A stretch of 64,000 bases of DNA from Streptomyces kanamyceticus (lineage in GTDB: Bacteria; Actinomycetota; Actinomycetes; Streptomycetales; Streptomycetaceae). A model generated the notes under the pieces. It was not told the origin of the DNA. It saw only the letters and a program-made list of their open reading frames with translations, and made no database searches. Each line of letters starts with the position of its first letter. Within the stretch, counting starts at the first letter, position 1. Shown here one piece after another: positions 16,234 to 24,404 of the stretch. Location: contig NZ_CP023699.1 of NCBI RefSeq assembly GCF_008704495.1, forward strand, positions 3,100,001 through 3,164,000. Reading direction: 5' to 3'. The position numbers were made by a program, and so were the translations under genes.

Positions 16234-16243
16234 CGCGGGGTCC

Positions 16244-17926
16244 TCACAGGAAGTACAGGCGGTTGAGGGAGACGGATTCGGCGGGCTCGGAGCGGAGCGG
16301 ATCGCCGTCGAGGGTGACGAGGCCGGTGCGCTGGTTCACGTCGACGGCGCCGGTACGCGAGTTCAGGAGCAGGTCGGCGGGCCCGATGCCACGGGTGCCG
16401 CGCACCGCGACCCGCCTGCGCCGGGTGGGCATGAGGTCGTTGCCCTGTTCGACGGCGGCCCGCGCGACGAAGGCCACGGAGATGTCGGCGGGCACCGCCC
16501 CGTGCGCGCCGAACAGCGGTCCGAGGACGAGGGGTTCGCAGGTGTCGGTGGCGGCGTTGGGGTCGCCGGTGACCCCGTAGGCGGGGAAGCCGGACTTGAG
16601 GACCATCTGCGGCTTGGCGCCGAAGTACTGCGGGCGCCAGAGCACGATGTCCGCCATCTTGCCGACTTCGAGGGAGCCGACCTCGTGGGCAAGGCCGTGG
16701 GCCAGGGCGGGATTGATGGTCAGCTTGGCGATGTAGCGCAGCACGCGCGCGTTGTCGTCCCGCTCGCCATCGCCCTCCATCGGGCCCAGCTCGGCCTTCA
16801 TCTTCCCGGCCATCGCGAAGGTCCGGCGCACGGTCTCGCCCGCCCGCCCCATGCCCTGCGCGTCCGAGGAGGTGATCCCGATGGCCCCCAGATCGTGCAG
16901 CACGTCCTCCGCGCCCATCGTCCCGGCCCGGATCCGGTCCCGGGCCATCGCCGCGTCACCGGGCAGATCCGTCTTCAGGTCATGGACCGAGACGATCATC
17001 CCGTAGTGCTCGGCGACCGCGTCACGGCCGAACGGCAGCGTCGGATTGGTCGAGGAACCGATCACGTTCGGCACACCCGCCATCTTCAGCACGTTCGGCA
17101 CGTGCCCACCGCCGCAACCCTCGATGTGGAAGGCGTGGATGGTACGCCCGTCGAGCACGCTGAGCGTGTCCTCCACCGACAGGCACTCGTTCAACCCGTC
17201 GCTGTGCAGGGCGACTTGGACGTCATGCTCCTCCGCCACCCGCAACGCCGTGTCCAACGCCCTGGTGTGCGCGCCCATGTCCTCGTGCACCTTGAACCCG
17301 GACGCGCCGCCCTCGGCGAGCGCCTCGATCAGCGGCGCGTCGTGCGAGGACGAACCACGGCCCAGGAAGCCGATGTTGACGGGCCAGGCGTCGAAGGCGT
17401 TGAACGCGTGACGCAGCGCCCAGGGCGAGTTGACGCCCACACCCCACACCGGCCCGAACTCCTGCCCGATGATCGTGGTCACACCGGACGCCAGCGACGC
17501 CTCCATGATCCGCGGCGACAGCAGGTGGACGTGCGTGTCCACGGACCCGGCGGTGGCGATGAGGCCCTCCCCCGACACGATGGACGTGCCGGTGCCGACG
17601 ACGACGTCGACGCCGTCGAGGGTGTCGGGATTCCCGGCCCGCCCGATGGAGGCGATCCGCCCTTCCCTGATCCCGATCGACACCTTGCGAATGCCCTGCA
17701 CGGCATCGATGACGACGACATTGCTGATCACGACGTCACACGTCTCACGCACCGCGGCGGCCTTCAGATGCAGCCCGTCACGCGCCGTCTTGCCGAAACC
17801 GGCGAGGAATTCGTCGCCGTGCTTCTGCGCGTCGGACTCGACCCGGATCGTCAGACCGGAGTCGCCGAGCCGGACGTGGTCACCGGCGCGCGGGCCGTGC
17901 GTGGCCGCGTACTCATACGGGTTCAT
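16244..17926 (-). CDS. ureC: Divergent urease alpha subunit-like amidohydrolase
   Basis: 560 residues with UreC fold signatures. Nickel ligands align at a constant offset of 5 from Klebsiella numbering: H132 and H134 (VDTHVHLL), carbamylated K212 (GFKVHED), H241 (ALHSD), H267 (AFHIEG) and D355 (TSSDAQ). The mobile-flap cysteine (C319) is V314 here, followed by the conserved H315. The normally invariant GGGKVIRDGMGQ stretch reads GFGKTARDGLHLK. So metal binding is kept but flap and entry regions are changed. The start is ATG 17926 with GGAGGGGGAG upstream, overlapping ureAB by ATGA. No ureD, E, F or G lies in this window. It may be a true urease matured by accessory proteins encoded elsewhere, or a related enzyme with another ureido substrate. 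Confidence 0.85.
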   Translation of the reverse strand: MNPYEYAATHGPRAGDHVRLGDSGLTIRVESDAQKHGDEFLAGFGKTARDGLHLKAAAVRETCDVVISNVVVIDAVQGIRKVSIGIREGRIASIGRAGNPDTLDGVDVVVGTGTSIVSGEGLIATAGSVDTHVHLLSPRIMEASLASGVTTIIGQEFGPVWGVGVNSPWALRHAFNAFDAWPVNIGFLGRGSSSHDAPLIEALAEGGASGFKVHEDMGAHTRALDTALRVAEEHDVQVALHSDGLNECLSVEDTLSVLDGRTIHAFHIEGCGGGHVPNVLKMAGVPNVIGSSTNPTLPFGRDAVAEHYGMIVSVHDLKTDLPGDAAMARDRIRAGTMGAEDVLHDLGAIGITSSDAQGMGRAGETVRRTFAMAGKMKAELGPMEGDGERDDNARVLRYIAKLTINPALAHGLAHEVGSLEVGKMADIVLWRPQYFGAKPQMVLKSGFPAYGVTGDPNAATDTCEPLVLGPLFGAHGAVPADISVAFVARAAVEQGNDLMPTRRRRVAVRGTRGIGPADLLLNSRTGAVDVNQRTGLVTLDGDPLRSEPAESVSLNRLYFL

Positions 17927-18609
17927 CGCTCCCCCTCCACTCCGAGGTAGCCGCACGCCGCCGCCCTGCGCAGGGCCTCTTCCTTCGCACCCGGCGCATC
18001 CAGCGGGCCGTCCACCAGACCCGCGAAACCGATCGCGATCCGCTCGCCGCCGATGGGCAACAGCCCCACCTCGACACTCTCGCCGGGACCGAACCGCACG
18101 GAGGAGCCCGCCGGCACCGCAAGCCGCATCCCGTACGCGGCCGCACGGTCGAAGTCGAGCCGCGGATTGGCCTCGAAGAAGTGGAAGTGCGACGTCACGG
18201 AGACGGGCACGGTGGCGGTGTTGCGCACGCCCAGCGTCACGACCGGCTCGGGTTCCTGGTGGGCGGGCCCTGGCAGCAGCGCGCCGGGCGCCGCGTCGCC
18301 GAGGCCCTGTCCGATCGGATCGGAGACCACGGCGAGCCGGGACCCGTCGTCGAAGACGGCCTCCACGTGCACCTCGGTCACCACGTCCGCGACGCCCGGC
18401 AGGACGTCGTCGGGGCCGAGCATCGCGCGGGCCCGCTCGACGGCCTCGGCGAGCCGTGCGCCGTCGCGGGCCGCCTCGCACACCGTGTCGGCGATCAGCG
18501 CGGTGGCCTCGGGGACGTTGAGCCTGAGGCCGCGCGCCCTGCGGGACCTGGCGAGCTCGGCGGCTCCGAAGAGCAGCAGCCGGTCGCGTTCGGTGGGCGT
18601 GAGTCGCAC
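17923..18609 (-). CDS. ureAB: Fused urease gamma-beta subunit
   Basis: 228 residues. Residues 1-100 are the gamma domain (MRLTPTERDRLLLFGAAELA, LNVPEATALIADTVCEAARDG). Residues about 120-228 are the beta domain (VTLGVRNTATVPVSVTSHFHFFEANPRLDF, AYGMRLAVPAGSSVRFGPGE, ERIAIGFAGLVDGPLD). The fusion resembles Helicobacter UreA in layout. The GTG at 18607-18609 is preferred over a GTG nine codons upstream, because AGGGAGGAA lies nine nt before it and the product then begins with the canonical UreA N-terminus. The stop overlaps the ureC-like start (ATGA). It is the first gene of the operon. Confidence 0.88.
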   Translation of the reverse strand: MRLTPTERDRLLLFGAAELARSRRARGLRLNVPEATALIADTVCEAARDGARLAEAVERARAMLGPDDVLPGVADVVTEVHVEAVFDDGSRLAVVSDPIGQGLGDAAPGALLPGPAHQEPEPVVTLGVRNTATVPVSVTSHFHFFEANPRLDFDRAAAYGMRLAVPAGSSVRFGPGESVEVGLLPIGGERIAIGFAGLVDGPLDAPGAKEEALRRAAACGYLGVEGER

Positions 18610-18645
18610 GCGCCGTTCCTCCCTGTTGCCGATCACGTTTCACAT

Positions 18646-18662
18646 TTAGAGCAACACTCTAA
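18646..18662. promoter_or_regulatory. Palindrome TTAGAG-N5-CTCTAA upstream of ureAB
   Basis: TTAGAGCAACACTCTAA has perfect 6-bp arms, about 37 nt before the ureAB start. Its size and place fit a TetR-family operator covering the promoter of the operon that ends with a tetR gene. Confidence 0.6.
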
Positions 18663-18715
18663 CCACGAAATCCGCACGCGGGAAGCATTGACGTGAGGGG
18701 TTCATTCGCGCCACA

Positions 18716-18730
18716 TTGAGCGCTGCTCAA
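18716..18730. promoter_or_regulatory. Perfect palindrome TTGAGC-GCT-GCTCAA between the urease-like operon and the permease remnant
   Basis: Perfect 6-bp arms around GCT, 54 bp from the first palindrome and between the two divergent units. It may have controlled the now decayed permease as well as the operon. The binding protein is unknown. Confidence 0.55.
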
Positions 18731-19544
18731 AAGTAGGGCAGCCATCGGGACCAGAGCCAGCGAGCGTCAGGGGCAGCCTCAGCCGATAGAACAGCGCGGA
18801 GTCGACACCATCCCGGACGAGGAACGCACCAGCGGCCCTCGTGACCTCGTGTCGATCCTGATCGGCTCGACCCTCCGCCGGGTCTCCCCTGCTCATTAAG
18901 AGCTTGGGGAAGGGAGTCGGTGAGCGCGGTGGTGGCGGGCACCGTCATCGGCACCGCCCTGACCGCGCCGCTCGCCCTCGTCTCGCTGCGCACCGGCACG
19001 AACCTCTCGACCTCGTCCGGCGCGCAGTTCGGCGTGCGCGGCCGCCTGGTCGGCTCCGTCGTCGGGCTGCTGCTCTCCCTCGGCTACACCGCGCTGACCA
19101 TCCGGATCGGCGGCGACGTGACGGTGGGCGCGCCGCACCGCCTGCTCGGCCTGCCGACGGGCGGACTCTCGTACGCCCTCGTCTACGCCCTGCTCGCCGC
19201 CGCCACCGTGACGGGCGCGGTGCACGGCTACCGCGTACCGCTCCGGCTCTCGCGCGTCCTCGCCCTCGGCATGACGGCGCTGCTGATCCTCGGCGTCGTC
19301 GCGTACGCCCTGGGCGGTGATCACCCTGATCGGCTTCGCGCGCTGCCGCGGGGAGTACGACGCGGAGGCCCTCCAGGTCTTCAACCGCCGCTCCAGGGGC
19401 GGTACTTACTGGTACCGCGCGGGGTGGCACGTCAGGGCCACGGCGTCCTGGACGCTCGGCGCGGGCGTCAGCCTGCTCGCGGTCTCCCTCCATCTGGCGC
19501 TGACGACCACGCCGCGGGCCGCGTCCGTCGATCACGTAGCCTGA
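18723..19544 (+). pseudogene. Decayed NCS1 family cytosine/purine-type permease
   Basis: Three pieces of one NCS1 transporter lie in order but in different frames. The first, 18783-18880 (frame of 18801), gives IEQRGVDTIPDEERTSGPRD and LVSILIGSTL, the cytoplasmic N-terminus; it then hits TAA. The second, about 18908-19317, gives ESVSAVVAGTVIGTALTAPL, GTNLSTSSGAQFGVRGR and following helices. The third, 19317-19544, gives VITLIGFARCRGEYDAEALQ, VFNRRSRGGTYWYRAGW and one last helix, the C-terminus. About 25 residues are lost at the first junction and some 200 or more at the second, so no functional carrier can be made. It is divergent from the urease-like operon and probably once imported its nitrogen substrate. 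Confidence 0.85.
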
Positions 19545-19588
19545 TACGGACCTGATCAGCGGGGGCATAGCAGCACGGGGAGTACGAC

Positions 19589-19759
19589 ATGGAAGAACTC
19601 ATCGGACTCGGCGTCCGCGCGGCCAAGGGGGCGGGGGCGGCGGTGCTCGGCATCGTCGACGCGATCACCAGCGGGCCGCTCACCCCGGTGGGGTCGAACG
19701 TCCCCAAGCAGGACGAGAAGTCGGACGCGAAGCCGGAGCCGGACCAGCAGGGTTCCTGA
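19589..19759 (+). CDS. Small protein with amphipathic N-terminal helix, unknown function
   Basis: 56 codons from ATG 19589 to TGA 19757-19759: MEELIGLGVRAAKGAGAAVL, then GIVDAITSGPLTPVGSNVPK and a charged tail rich in D, K, E and P. CGGGGAG ends 7 nt before the ATG. Codon use matches neighbouring genes. The first 25 residues can form an amphipathic or membrane-skimming helix. It follows the permease remnant by 44 nt and may be its former operon partner. No family is recognised. Confidence 0.6.
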   Translation: MEELIGLGVRAAKGAGAAVLGIVDAITSGPLTPVGSNVPKQDEKSDAKPEPDQQGS

Positions 19760-19806
19760 CGGAGCTTCCGCCTGACAGTTCGACACGTGCGGGCCGTCGC
19801 GAGTTG

Positions 19807-19880
19807 CTCGCACAGTTCCCCGCGCCCCTAACGGGGCCCCGTTAGGGGCGCGGGGAACTGCGCGGCCAGCCCCCACCGGC
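19807..19880. repeat. Two head-to-head dispersed repeats forming a 48-bp perfect palindrome
   Basis: 19813-19836 (CAGTTCCCCGCGCCCCTAAC then GGGG) is the exact reverse complement of 19837-19860. The outer flank, GCGCGGCCAGCCCCCACCGG, continues the same element seen at 1781 and 7621. Its RNA would fold into a 24-bp stem and probably stops transcription from both sides (plus-strand small gene and minus-strand ilvE). Confidence 0.9.
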
Positions 19881-19965
19881 CCGCGGGCGAAGGACAAAGC
19901 ACAGGGGTCGGCCCCGGGAGCCCAGACTCCCGGGGCCGACCCCGTCGTGCGTACCGCCCAAGCCC

Positions 19966-21057
19966 TCAGCCGAGGTCGTGCATCCAGCCGTGCGTGTCCT
20001 GCGACGTACCCCGCTGGACGTCGAGGAGGGCCTCACGCAGCTTCAGCGTGACGTCACCCGGCTTGCCCTCGCTCTGGAACCACTCGCCCGAGGCGCACTT
20101 GACCGTGCCGACGGGCGTGATGACCGCCGCCGTGCCGCAGGCGAAGACCTCGGTGAGCGTGCCGTTCGCGGAGTCGGTCTTCCACTGGTCGATGGAGACG
20201 CGGCCCTCCTCGGACTCGTAGCCGAGGTCACGCGCGACCGTGAGGAGCGAGTCACGGGTGACACCGGCGAGGAGCGAACCGGTCAACGTAGGCGTGACGA
20301 TTTTGTTCCCGTACACGAAGTACAGGTTCATGCCGCCGAGCTCCTCGACCCACTTGTGCTCGACCGCGTCGAGGTAGGCCACCTGGTCACAGCCCTTGGC
20401 CGCCGCCTCCGCCTGCGCGAGCAGCGACGCGGCGTAGTTGCCGCCGGTCTTGGCGTCGCCCATGCCGCCGGGCACGGCGCGCACGCGGTCCTCGGAGAGC
20501 CAGATCGAGACGGGCCTGACGCCACCGGGGAAGTAGGCGCCCGCGGGCGAGGCGATGACGATGAAGAGGTACTCGTTGGCGGGCTTCACGCCCAGGCCGA
20601 CCTCGGTCGCGATCATGAAGGGGCGCAGGTAGAGGGACTCCTCGCCGCCGTGCGCGGGCACCCAGTCCTTGTCCTGCTTGACCAGCGCGTCGCAGGCCTC
20701 GATGAACGTCTCGACGGGCAGCTCGGGCATGGCCAGGCGCCGGGCGGACGCCTGGAAGCGGCGGGCGTTGGCGTCGGGGCGGAAAGAGGCCACCGAACCG
20801 TCGGGCTGGCGGTAGGCCTTGAGGCCCTCGAAGATCTCCTGGGCGTAGTGCAGGACGTTGGTGGCCGGGTCGATGGCGAGCGGGCCGTACGGCACGAGCT
20901 GGCCGTCGTGCCAGCCGCGGCCCTCCGTCCACTTGATCGTCACCATGTGGTCGGTGAAGTGGCGGCCGAACCCGGGGTTGGCCAGGATCGCCTCGCGCTC
21001 CGCGGCAGCCAGCGGGGCCGATGAGGGCTTGAGCTCGATGGTCGGCGTCGTCGTCAT
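19966..21057 (-). CDS. ilvE: Branched-chain amino acid aminotransferase
   Basis: 363-residue fold-type IV PLP enzyme for the last step of Ile, Leu and Val synthesis and the first step of their breakdown, which feeds branched fatty-acid precursors in Streptomyces. Visible marks: [33 protein letters not shown] near residue 50, the PLP lysine in [26 protein letters not shown], and the PLP phosphate-binding [18 protein letters not shown]. The ATG at 21055-21057 gives [13 protein letters not shown] and is preferred over a start six codons upstream. A hairpin pair separates it from leuB. Confidence 0.95.
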   Translation of the reverse strand: MTTTPTIELKPSSAPLAAAEREAILANPGFGRHFTDHMVTIKWTEGRGWHDGQLVPYGPLAIDPATNVLHYAQEIFEGLKAYRQPDGSVASFRPDANARRFQASARRLAMPELPVETFIEACDALVKQDKDWVPAHGGEESLYLRPFMIATEVGLGVKPANEYLFIVIASPAGAYFPGGVRPVSIWLSEDRVRAVPGGMGDAKTGGNYAASLLAQAEAAAKGCDQVAYLDAVEHKWVEELGGMNLYFVYGNKIVTPTLTGSLLAGVTRDSLLTVARDLGYESEEGRVSIDQWKTDSANGTLTEVFACGTAAVITPVGTVKCASGEWFQSEGKPGDVTLKLREALLDVQRGTSQDTHGWMHDLG

Positions 21058-21198
21058 GAGTACTTCGTCCTTCACGTGTGATGGTGACGGACCGCGCTCA
21101 CGCCCGTACCTCCGGTACTAGGACGTCCGAGCTTCCCTGTCTTTCACGGCCCCACGTTCGATTATCGCTCGCGGGGTCCCGAGGAAGAAACGGCATGA

Positions 21199-21277
21199 AT
21201 GCGGCCCGGGGGTCGATGGTGACACCCGGGGGCCGCATACGAGAAGCCGCCGGGTGCCTTGGAGACCCGGCGGCTTC
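21199..21277. terminator. Two consecutive strong hairpins between leuB and ilvE
   Basis: 21199-21238 has ATGCGGCCCCCGGGTGT-type arms (ATGCGGCCC and GGGCCGCAT, with CCGGG pairing inside). 21243-21277 pairs GAAGCCGCCGGGT with ACCCGGCGGCTTC. They lie 22 nt after the leuB stop and upstream of the ilvE promoter region, so they terminate leuB transcription. Confidence 0.85.
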
Positions 21278-21299
21278 TGTGTGATCGCGCGCTACCGGG

Positions 21300-22349
21300 T
21301 CAGCCCGCTACCCGTACGGCGAGCGCGTCGCCGATCTGCTCGGTGCTGCGGACCGTGTCGCCGCGCTCGGCGAGGTCGGCGGAGACGGCCTCCTCGATGC
21401 GGGCGGCCTCGGGCTCGTACCCGAGGTGGCGCAGCAGGAGGGCGACGGAGAGGACGGTGGCCGACGGGTCGGCCTTGCCCTGGCCCGCGATGTCGGGCGC
21501 CGAACCGTGCACGGGCTCGAACATCGAGGGGAACTCACGGCCCGGGTTGATGTTCCCGGAGGCCGCGACGCCGATGCCGCCGGAGACGGCGGCGGCGAGG
21601 TCGGTGATGATGTCGCCGAAGAGGTTGTCGGTGACGATCACGTCGAACCGCGCGGGGTCGGTGACCAGGAAGATGGTCGCCGCGTCCACGTGCAGGTAGT
21701 CGGTGGTGACGTCCGGGAACTCCGCCGCGACCTTGGTGAAGATGTTGGTCCACAGGTGACCGGCGAAGCTCAGGACGTTGTTCTTGTGGACCAGCGTCAG
21801 CTTCTTGCGCGGGCGGGCCTGCGCGCGGGCGAACGCGTCGCGGACCACGCGCTCGACACCGAAAGCGGTGTTGACGGAGACCTCGGTGGCGACCTCGTGC
21901 GGGGTCCCGGTGCGGATCGAGCCGCCGTTGCCCGTGTAGGGGCCCTCGGTGCCTTCGCGTACGACGATGAAGTCGATCTCGGGCTGGCCCTTGAGCGGCG
22001 TGGCGACGCCCGGGAGCAGCTTCGAAGGACGCAGGTTGACGTGGTGGTCGAAGAGGAAGCGGAGCTTCAGCAGGAAGCCGCGCTCCAGGACGCCGGAGGG
22101 GACCGAGGGGTCGCCGATCGCGCCGAGGAGGATCGCGTCGTGCTGCTTGAGGGCCTCGACGTCGGCGTCGGTGAGGGTCTCACCGGTCGCGTGGTACCGC
22201 TTCGCGCCGAAGTCGAATTCCTTCGTCTCCAGCTTCACGTCCTGCGGGAGAACGGCGTTGAGGACCTTGAGCCCCTGGGCCACGACCTCTGGGCCGATGC
22301 CGTCTCCGGGGATGACTGCGAGATTGAGGATGCGAGAGCTTGCCGACAT
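21300..22349 (-). CDS. leuB: 3-isopropylmalate dehydrogenase
   Basis: 349 residues, an NAD-dependent beta-decarboxylating dehydrogenase giving 2-ketoisocaproate precursor in leucine synthesis. Motifs: [17 protein letters not shown] at the start, substrate-binding [43 protein letters not shown] (catalytic Lys), and the metal Asp cluster in [47 protein letters not shown] is the nucleotide-binding loop. It stands alone on its strand, bounded by terminators and the divergent phosphoesterase gene. Confidence 0.96.
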   Translation of the reverse strand: MSASSRILNLAVIPGDGIGPEVVAQGLKVLNAVLPQDVKLETKEFDFGAKRYHATGETLTDADVEALKQHDAILLGAIGDPSVPSGVLERGFLLKLRFLFDHHVNLRPSKLLPGVATPLKGQPEIDFIVVREGTEGPYTGNGGSIRTGTPHEVATEVSVNTAFGVERVVRDAFARAQARPRKKLTLVHKNNVLSFAGHLWTNIFTKVAAEFPDVTTDYLHVDAATIFLVTDPARFDVIVTDNLFGDIITDLAAAVSGGIGVAASGNINPGREFPSMFEPVHGSAPDIAGQGKADPSATVLSVALLLRHLGYEPEAARIEEAVSADLAERGDTVRSTEQIGDALAVRVAG

Positions 22350-22388
22350 GCGGGCAGCCTACTCTTCGTCCCAGGGGCTGACACACGC

Positions 22389-22405
22389 TGTCCGGCATGC
22401 GGACA
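22389..22405. promoter_or_regulatory. Palindrome TGTCCG-N5-CGGACA upstream of leuB
   Basis: Perfect 6-bp arms around GCATG, 40-56 nt before the leuB start codon. The place fits a repressor site or a hairpin in the leuB leader. No leader peptide rich in Leu codons was found here. Confidence 0.45.
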
Positions 22406-22500
22406 TGCCTGGTCACTCGGCGGGTACGCCATCACTTGGACACTCCTTCTTCACCCGTAGGTCTGGCGGGAGTTGGGTGGCGCTGGGAACTTCTCCGGAC

Positions 22501-24090
22501 ATGGACACCCCCGATGTCGGCATACCGGAACAGCTCGCGAGCAGGCTGAGCATGCCGGAGCAGCACGCGTATCTGCGCGGGAGGTTCTCCCGGCGCAGGG
22601 TGCTCGCCGGAGCGTTCGCCACGGCGGGCGCGGCCGGCGGCGCGGGCCTGCTCACCGGCAGTTCGGGCGGCGCGCACGAGGGCGCCCCCTCCGCGTACCG
22701 CGTGTCGGCCGCGCCGTCCGCCCCGGCGCGCGTCGCGGGCTCGCTGGTGGCACCCTTCGGGCGGCATCTGGCGTTCGGGGCCGACCCGAGGACCCAGATG
22801 CGGATCTCCTGGCAGGTGCCGCTCGCCGTCAAGTCCCCCTTCGTACGCGTGGGGTTGAAGCCCTGGGAGCTCGGCGAGAAGGTCACCGCCGAGGTGCGCG
22901 ACCTGCACACGCCCGCCCTCTCCAAGAAGCTCCCGGCCGTCGAGCAGTACTACCTGCACGCGGCCCTCGACGGGCTGCGCCCCGGCACGACGTACTATTA
23001 CGGCGTCGGCCACGACGGCTTCGACCCGGCATCACCCGAGCGGCTCGGCACGGTCGGCACCTTCCGTACGGCCCCCGAACGGGCGGAGAAGTTCACCTTC
23101 ACGGCCTTCGGCGACCAGGGCGTCAGCTACCACGCACTCGCCAACGACCAGGTGATCCTGGGCCAGAACCCGGCCTTCCACCTGCACGCGGGCGACATCT
23201 GCTACGCCGACACCACCGGGCACGGCAAGGAATCGGACACCTACGACGCGCGGGTGTGGGACACCTTCCTCGCGCAGACGGAGTGCGTGGCCAAGTCCGT
23301 GCCGTGGATGGTGACGACCGGCAACCACGACATGGAGGCGTGGTACTCGCCGAACGGCTACGGGGGCCAGTCGGCCCGCTGGTCGCTGCCCGGCAACGGC
23401 TTCGATCCGAAGGCCGCGCCCGGCGTCTACTCCTTCCGGTACGGCAACGTCGGCGTCGTCGCCCTCGACGCCAACGACGTCTCGTACGAGATCCCCGCCA
23501 ACCGTGGCTACTCACAGGGGCGGCAGACCGCCTGGCTGGACAGGCGGCTCCGCGCGCTGCGCGCGGACCCGTCGGTGGACTTCGTCGTGGTGTTCTTCCA
23601 CCACTGCGCCTACTCGACGTCGACGCACGCCTCGGACGGCGGGGTGCGCGACGCGTGGCTGCCGCTCTTCACCGAGCACCAGGTGGATCTGGTGATCAAC
23701 GGCCACAACCACGTCTACGAACGCACCGACGCCATCAAGGGCGGGCAGGTCGGCAAGCCCGTGCCGGTCGGCGCGTCGACCGATCCGACGCGCGACGGCA
23801 TCGTGTACGTCACCGCGGGCGGCGCGGGCAAGGACCTCTACGGGTTCGGCCCCGGCGTCAAGGACAGCTACGAGGGCAACGTCCACGATCGCGAGAGCAT
23901 CGCGACCTTCCGCTGGACGAAGTCCCGCGCGGCGGACCCGGACACCGTGGAGTGGTCACGGGTGCGCTACACCGGCTTCTCGTTCCTCGCGGTGGAGGTG
24001 ACGTCCGGCGCGCACCCGAGGCTCTCGGTCTCCGCGCTCGCCGAGAACGGCGAGCGCGTCGACCACTTCGAGGTGGTGCGGGGAACCTAG
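22501..24090 (+). CDS. Tat-exported purple acid phosphatase/metallophosphoesterase
   Basis: 529 residues. Tat signal GRFSRRRVLAGAFATAGAAGGAGLL begins about 30 residues in. An N-terminal fibronectin-like domain (MRISWQVPLAVKSPFVRVG to LRPGTTYYYGVGH) precedes the calcineurin-like phosphoesterase domain. Metal motifs: FGDQG, LHAGDICYAD, TTGNHDM, FFHHCAY and INGHNHVYER, the purple acid phosphatase order (D, D-Y, N-H, H, H-x-H). It probably releases phosphate from organic esters outside the cell. The ATG at 22501 is the first that leaves a normal N-terminus. The ribosome binding site is weak (GGGAAC). Divergent from leuB. Confidence 0.9.
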   Translation: MDTPDVGIPEQLASRLSMPEQHAYLRGRFSRRRVLAGAFATAGAAGGAGLLTGSSGGAHEGAPSAYRVSAAPSAPARVAGSLVAPFGRHLAFGADPRTQMRISWQVPLAVKSPFVRVGLKPWELGEKVTAEVRDLHTPALSKKLPAVEQYYLHAALDGLRPGTTYYYGVGHDGFDPASPERLGTVGTFRTAPERAEKFTFTAFGDQGVSYHALANDQVILGQNPAFHLHAGDICYADTTGHGKESDTYDARVWDTFLAQTECVAKSVPWMVTTGNHDMEAWYSPNGYGGQSARWSLPGNGFDPKAAPGVYSFRYGNVGVVALDANDVSYEIPANRGYSQGRQTAWLDRRLRALRADPSVDFVVVFFHHCAYSTSTHASDGGVRDAWLPLFTEHQVDLVINGHNHVYERTDAIKGGQVGKPVPVGASTDPTRDGIVYVTAGGAGKDLYGFGPGVKDSYEGNVHDRESIATFRWTKSRAADPDTVEWSRVRYTGFSFLAVEVTSGAHPRLSVSALAENGERVDHFEVVRGT

Positions 24091-24103
24091 CGCGGGATGC
24101 GGC

Positions 24104-24232
24104 TCAGTGGCCCGTCTCGCCGCCGTTGTCCCTGCGGTCGAGGGCGCGCTGGAGGGCCGCGGCGGCGTTCTTGCGCTCGGCATCGCTCGTACGGGAGGTG
24201 TGACGGACTCGACGGACGGTCGTCTCGGCCAT
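24104..24232 (-). CDS. Small conserved basic protein, unknown function
   Basis: 42 residues: MAETTVRRVRHTSRTSDAER then KNAAAALQRALDRRDNGG and a short tail. Very basic first half, helical second half. It is convergent with the phosphoesterase gene (13-nt gap). Coding third positions are G/C rich. Short proteins of this type recur in streptomycetes, but no role is known to me. An in-frame start 35 codons upstream is less likely because that extension has no coding-like composition. Confidence 0.6.
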   Translation of the reverse strand: MAETTVRRVRHTSRTSDAERKNAAAALQRALDRRDNGGETGH

Positions 24233-24404
24233 GGGAGGTCCAATCCTTGAGGGACGGGTGCATTCGAGACGCCGGAGGGGCGGGGAGCGGGGAGCGACAG
24301 GGTTCGCCTGCGTGGGGCTCCGGCTCACGACCGCCATTCGCTTGATCGAGCGAGACGTTCGGCTCCTACCAAGCTAAGCGAGGACGGAGCGCCTGTCTCC
24401 ACAA

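Noticed and set aside
18702..18896. Minus-strand 64-codon ORF in the urease-permease gap
   Set aside because: The plus strand here encodes the recognisable N-terminus of the permease remnant; the minus frame has no coding signature.
21058..21198. Attenuator or riboswitch upstream of ilvE
   Set aside because: Only a small GTACC-TCC-GGTAC hairpin was found; no leader peptide with branched amino acid codons and no U-rich terminator before the start codon.
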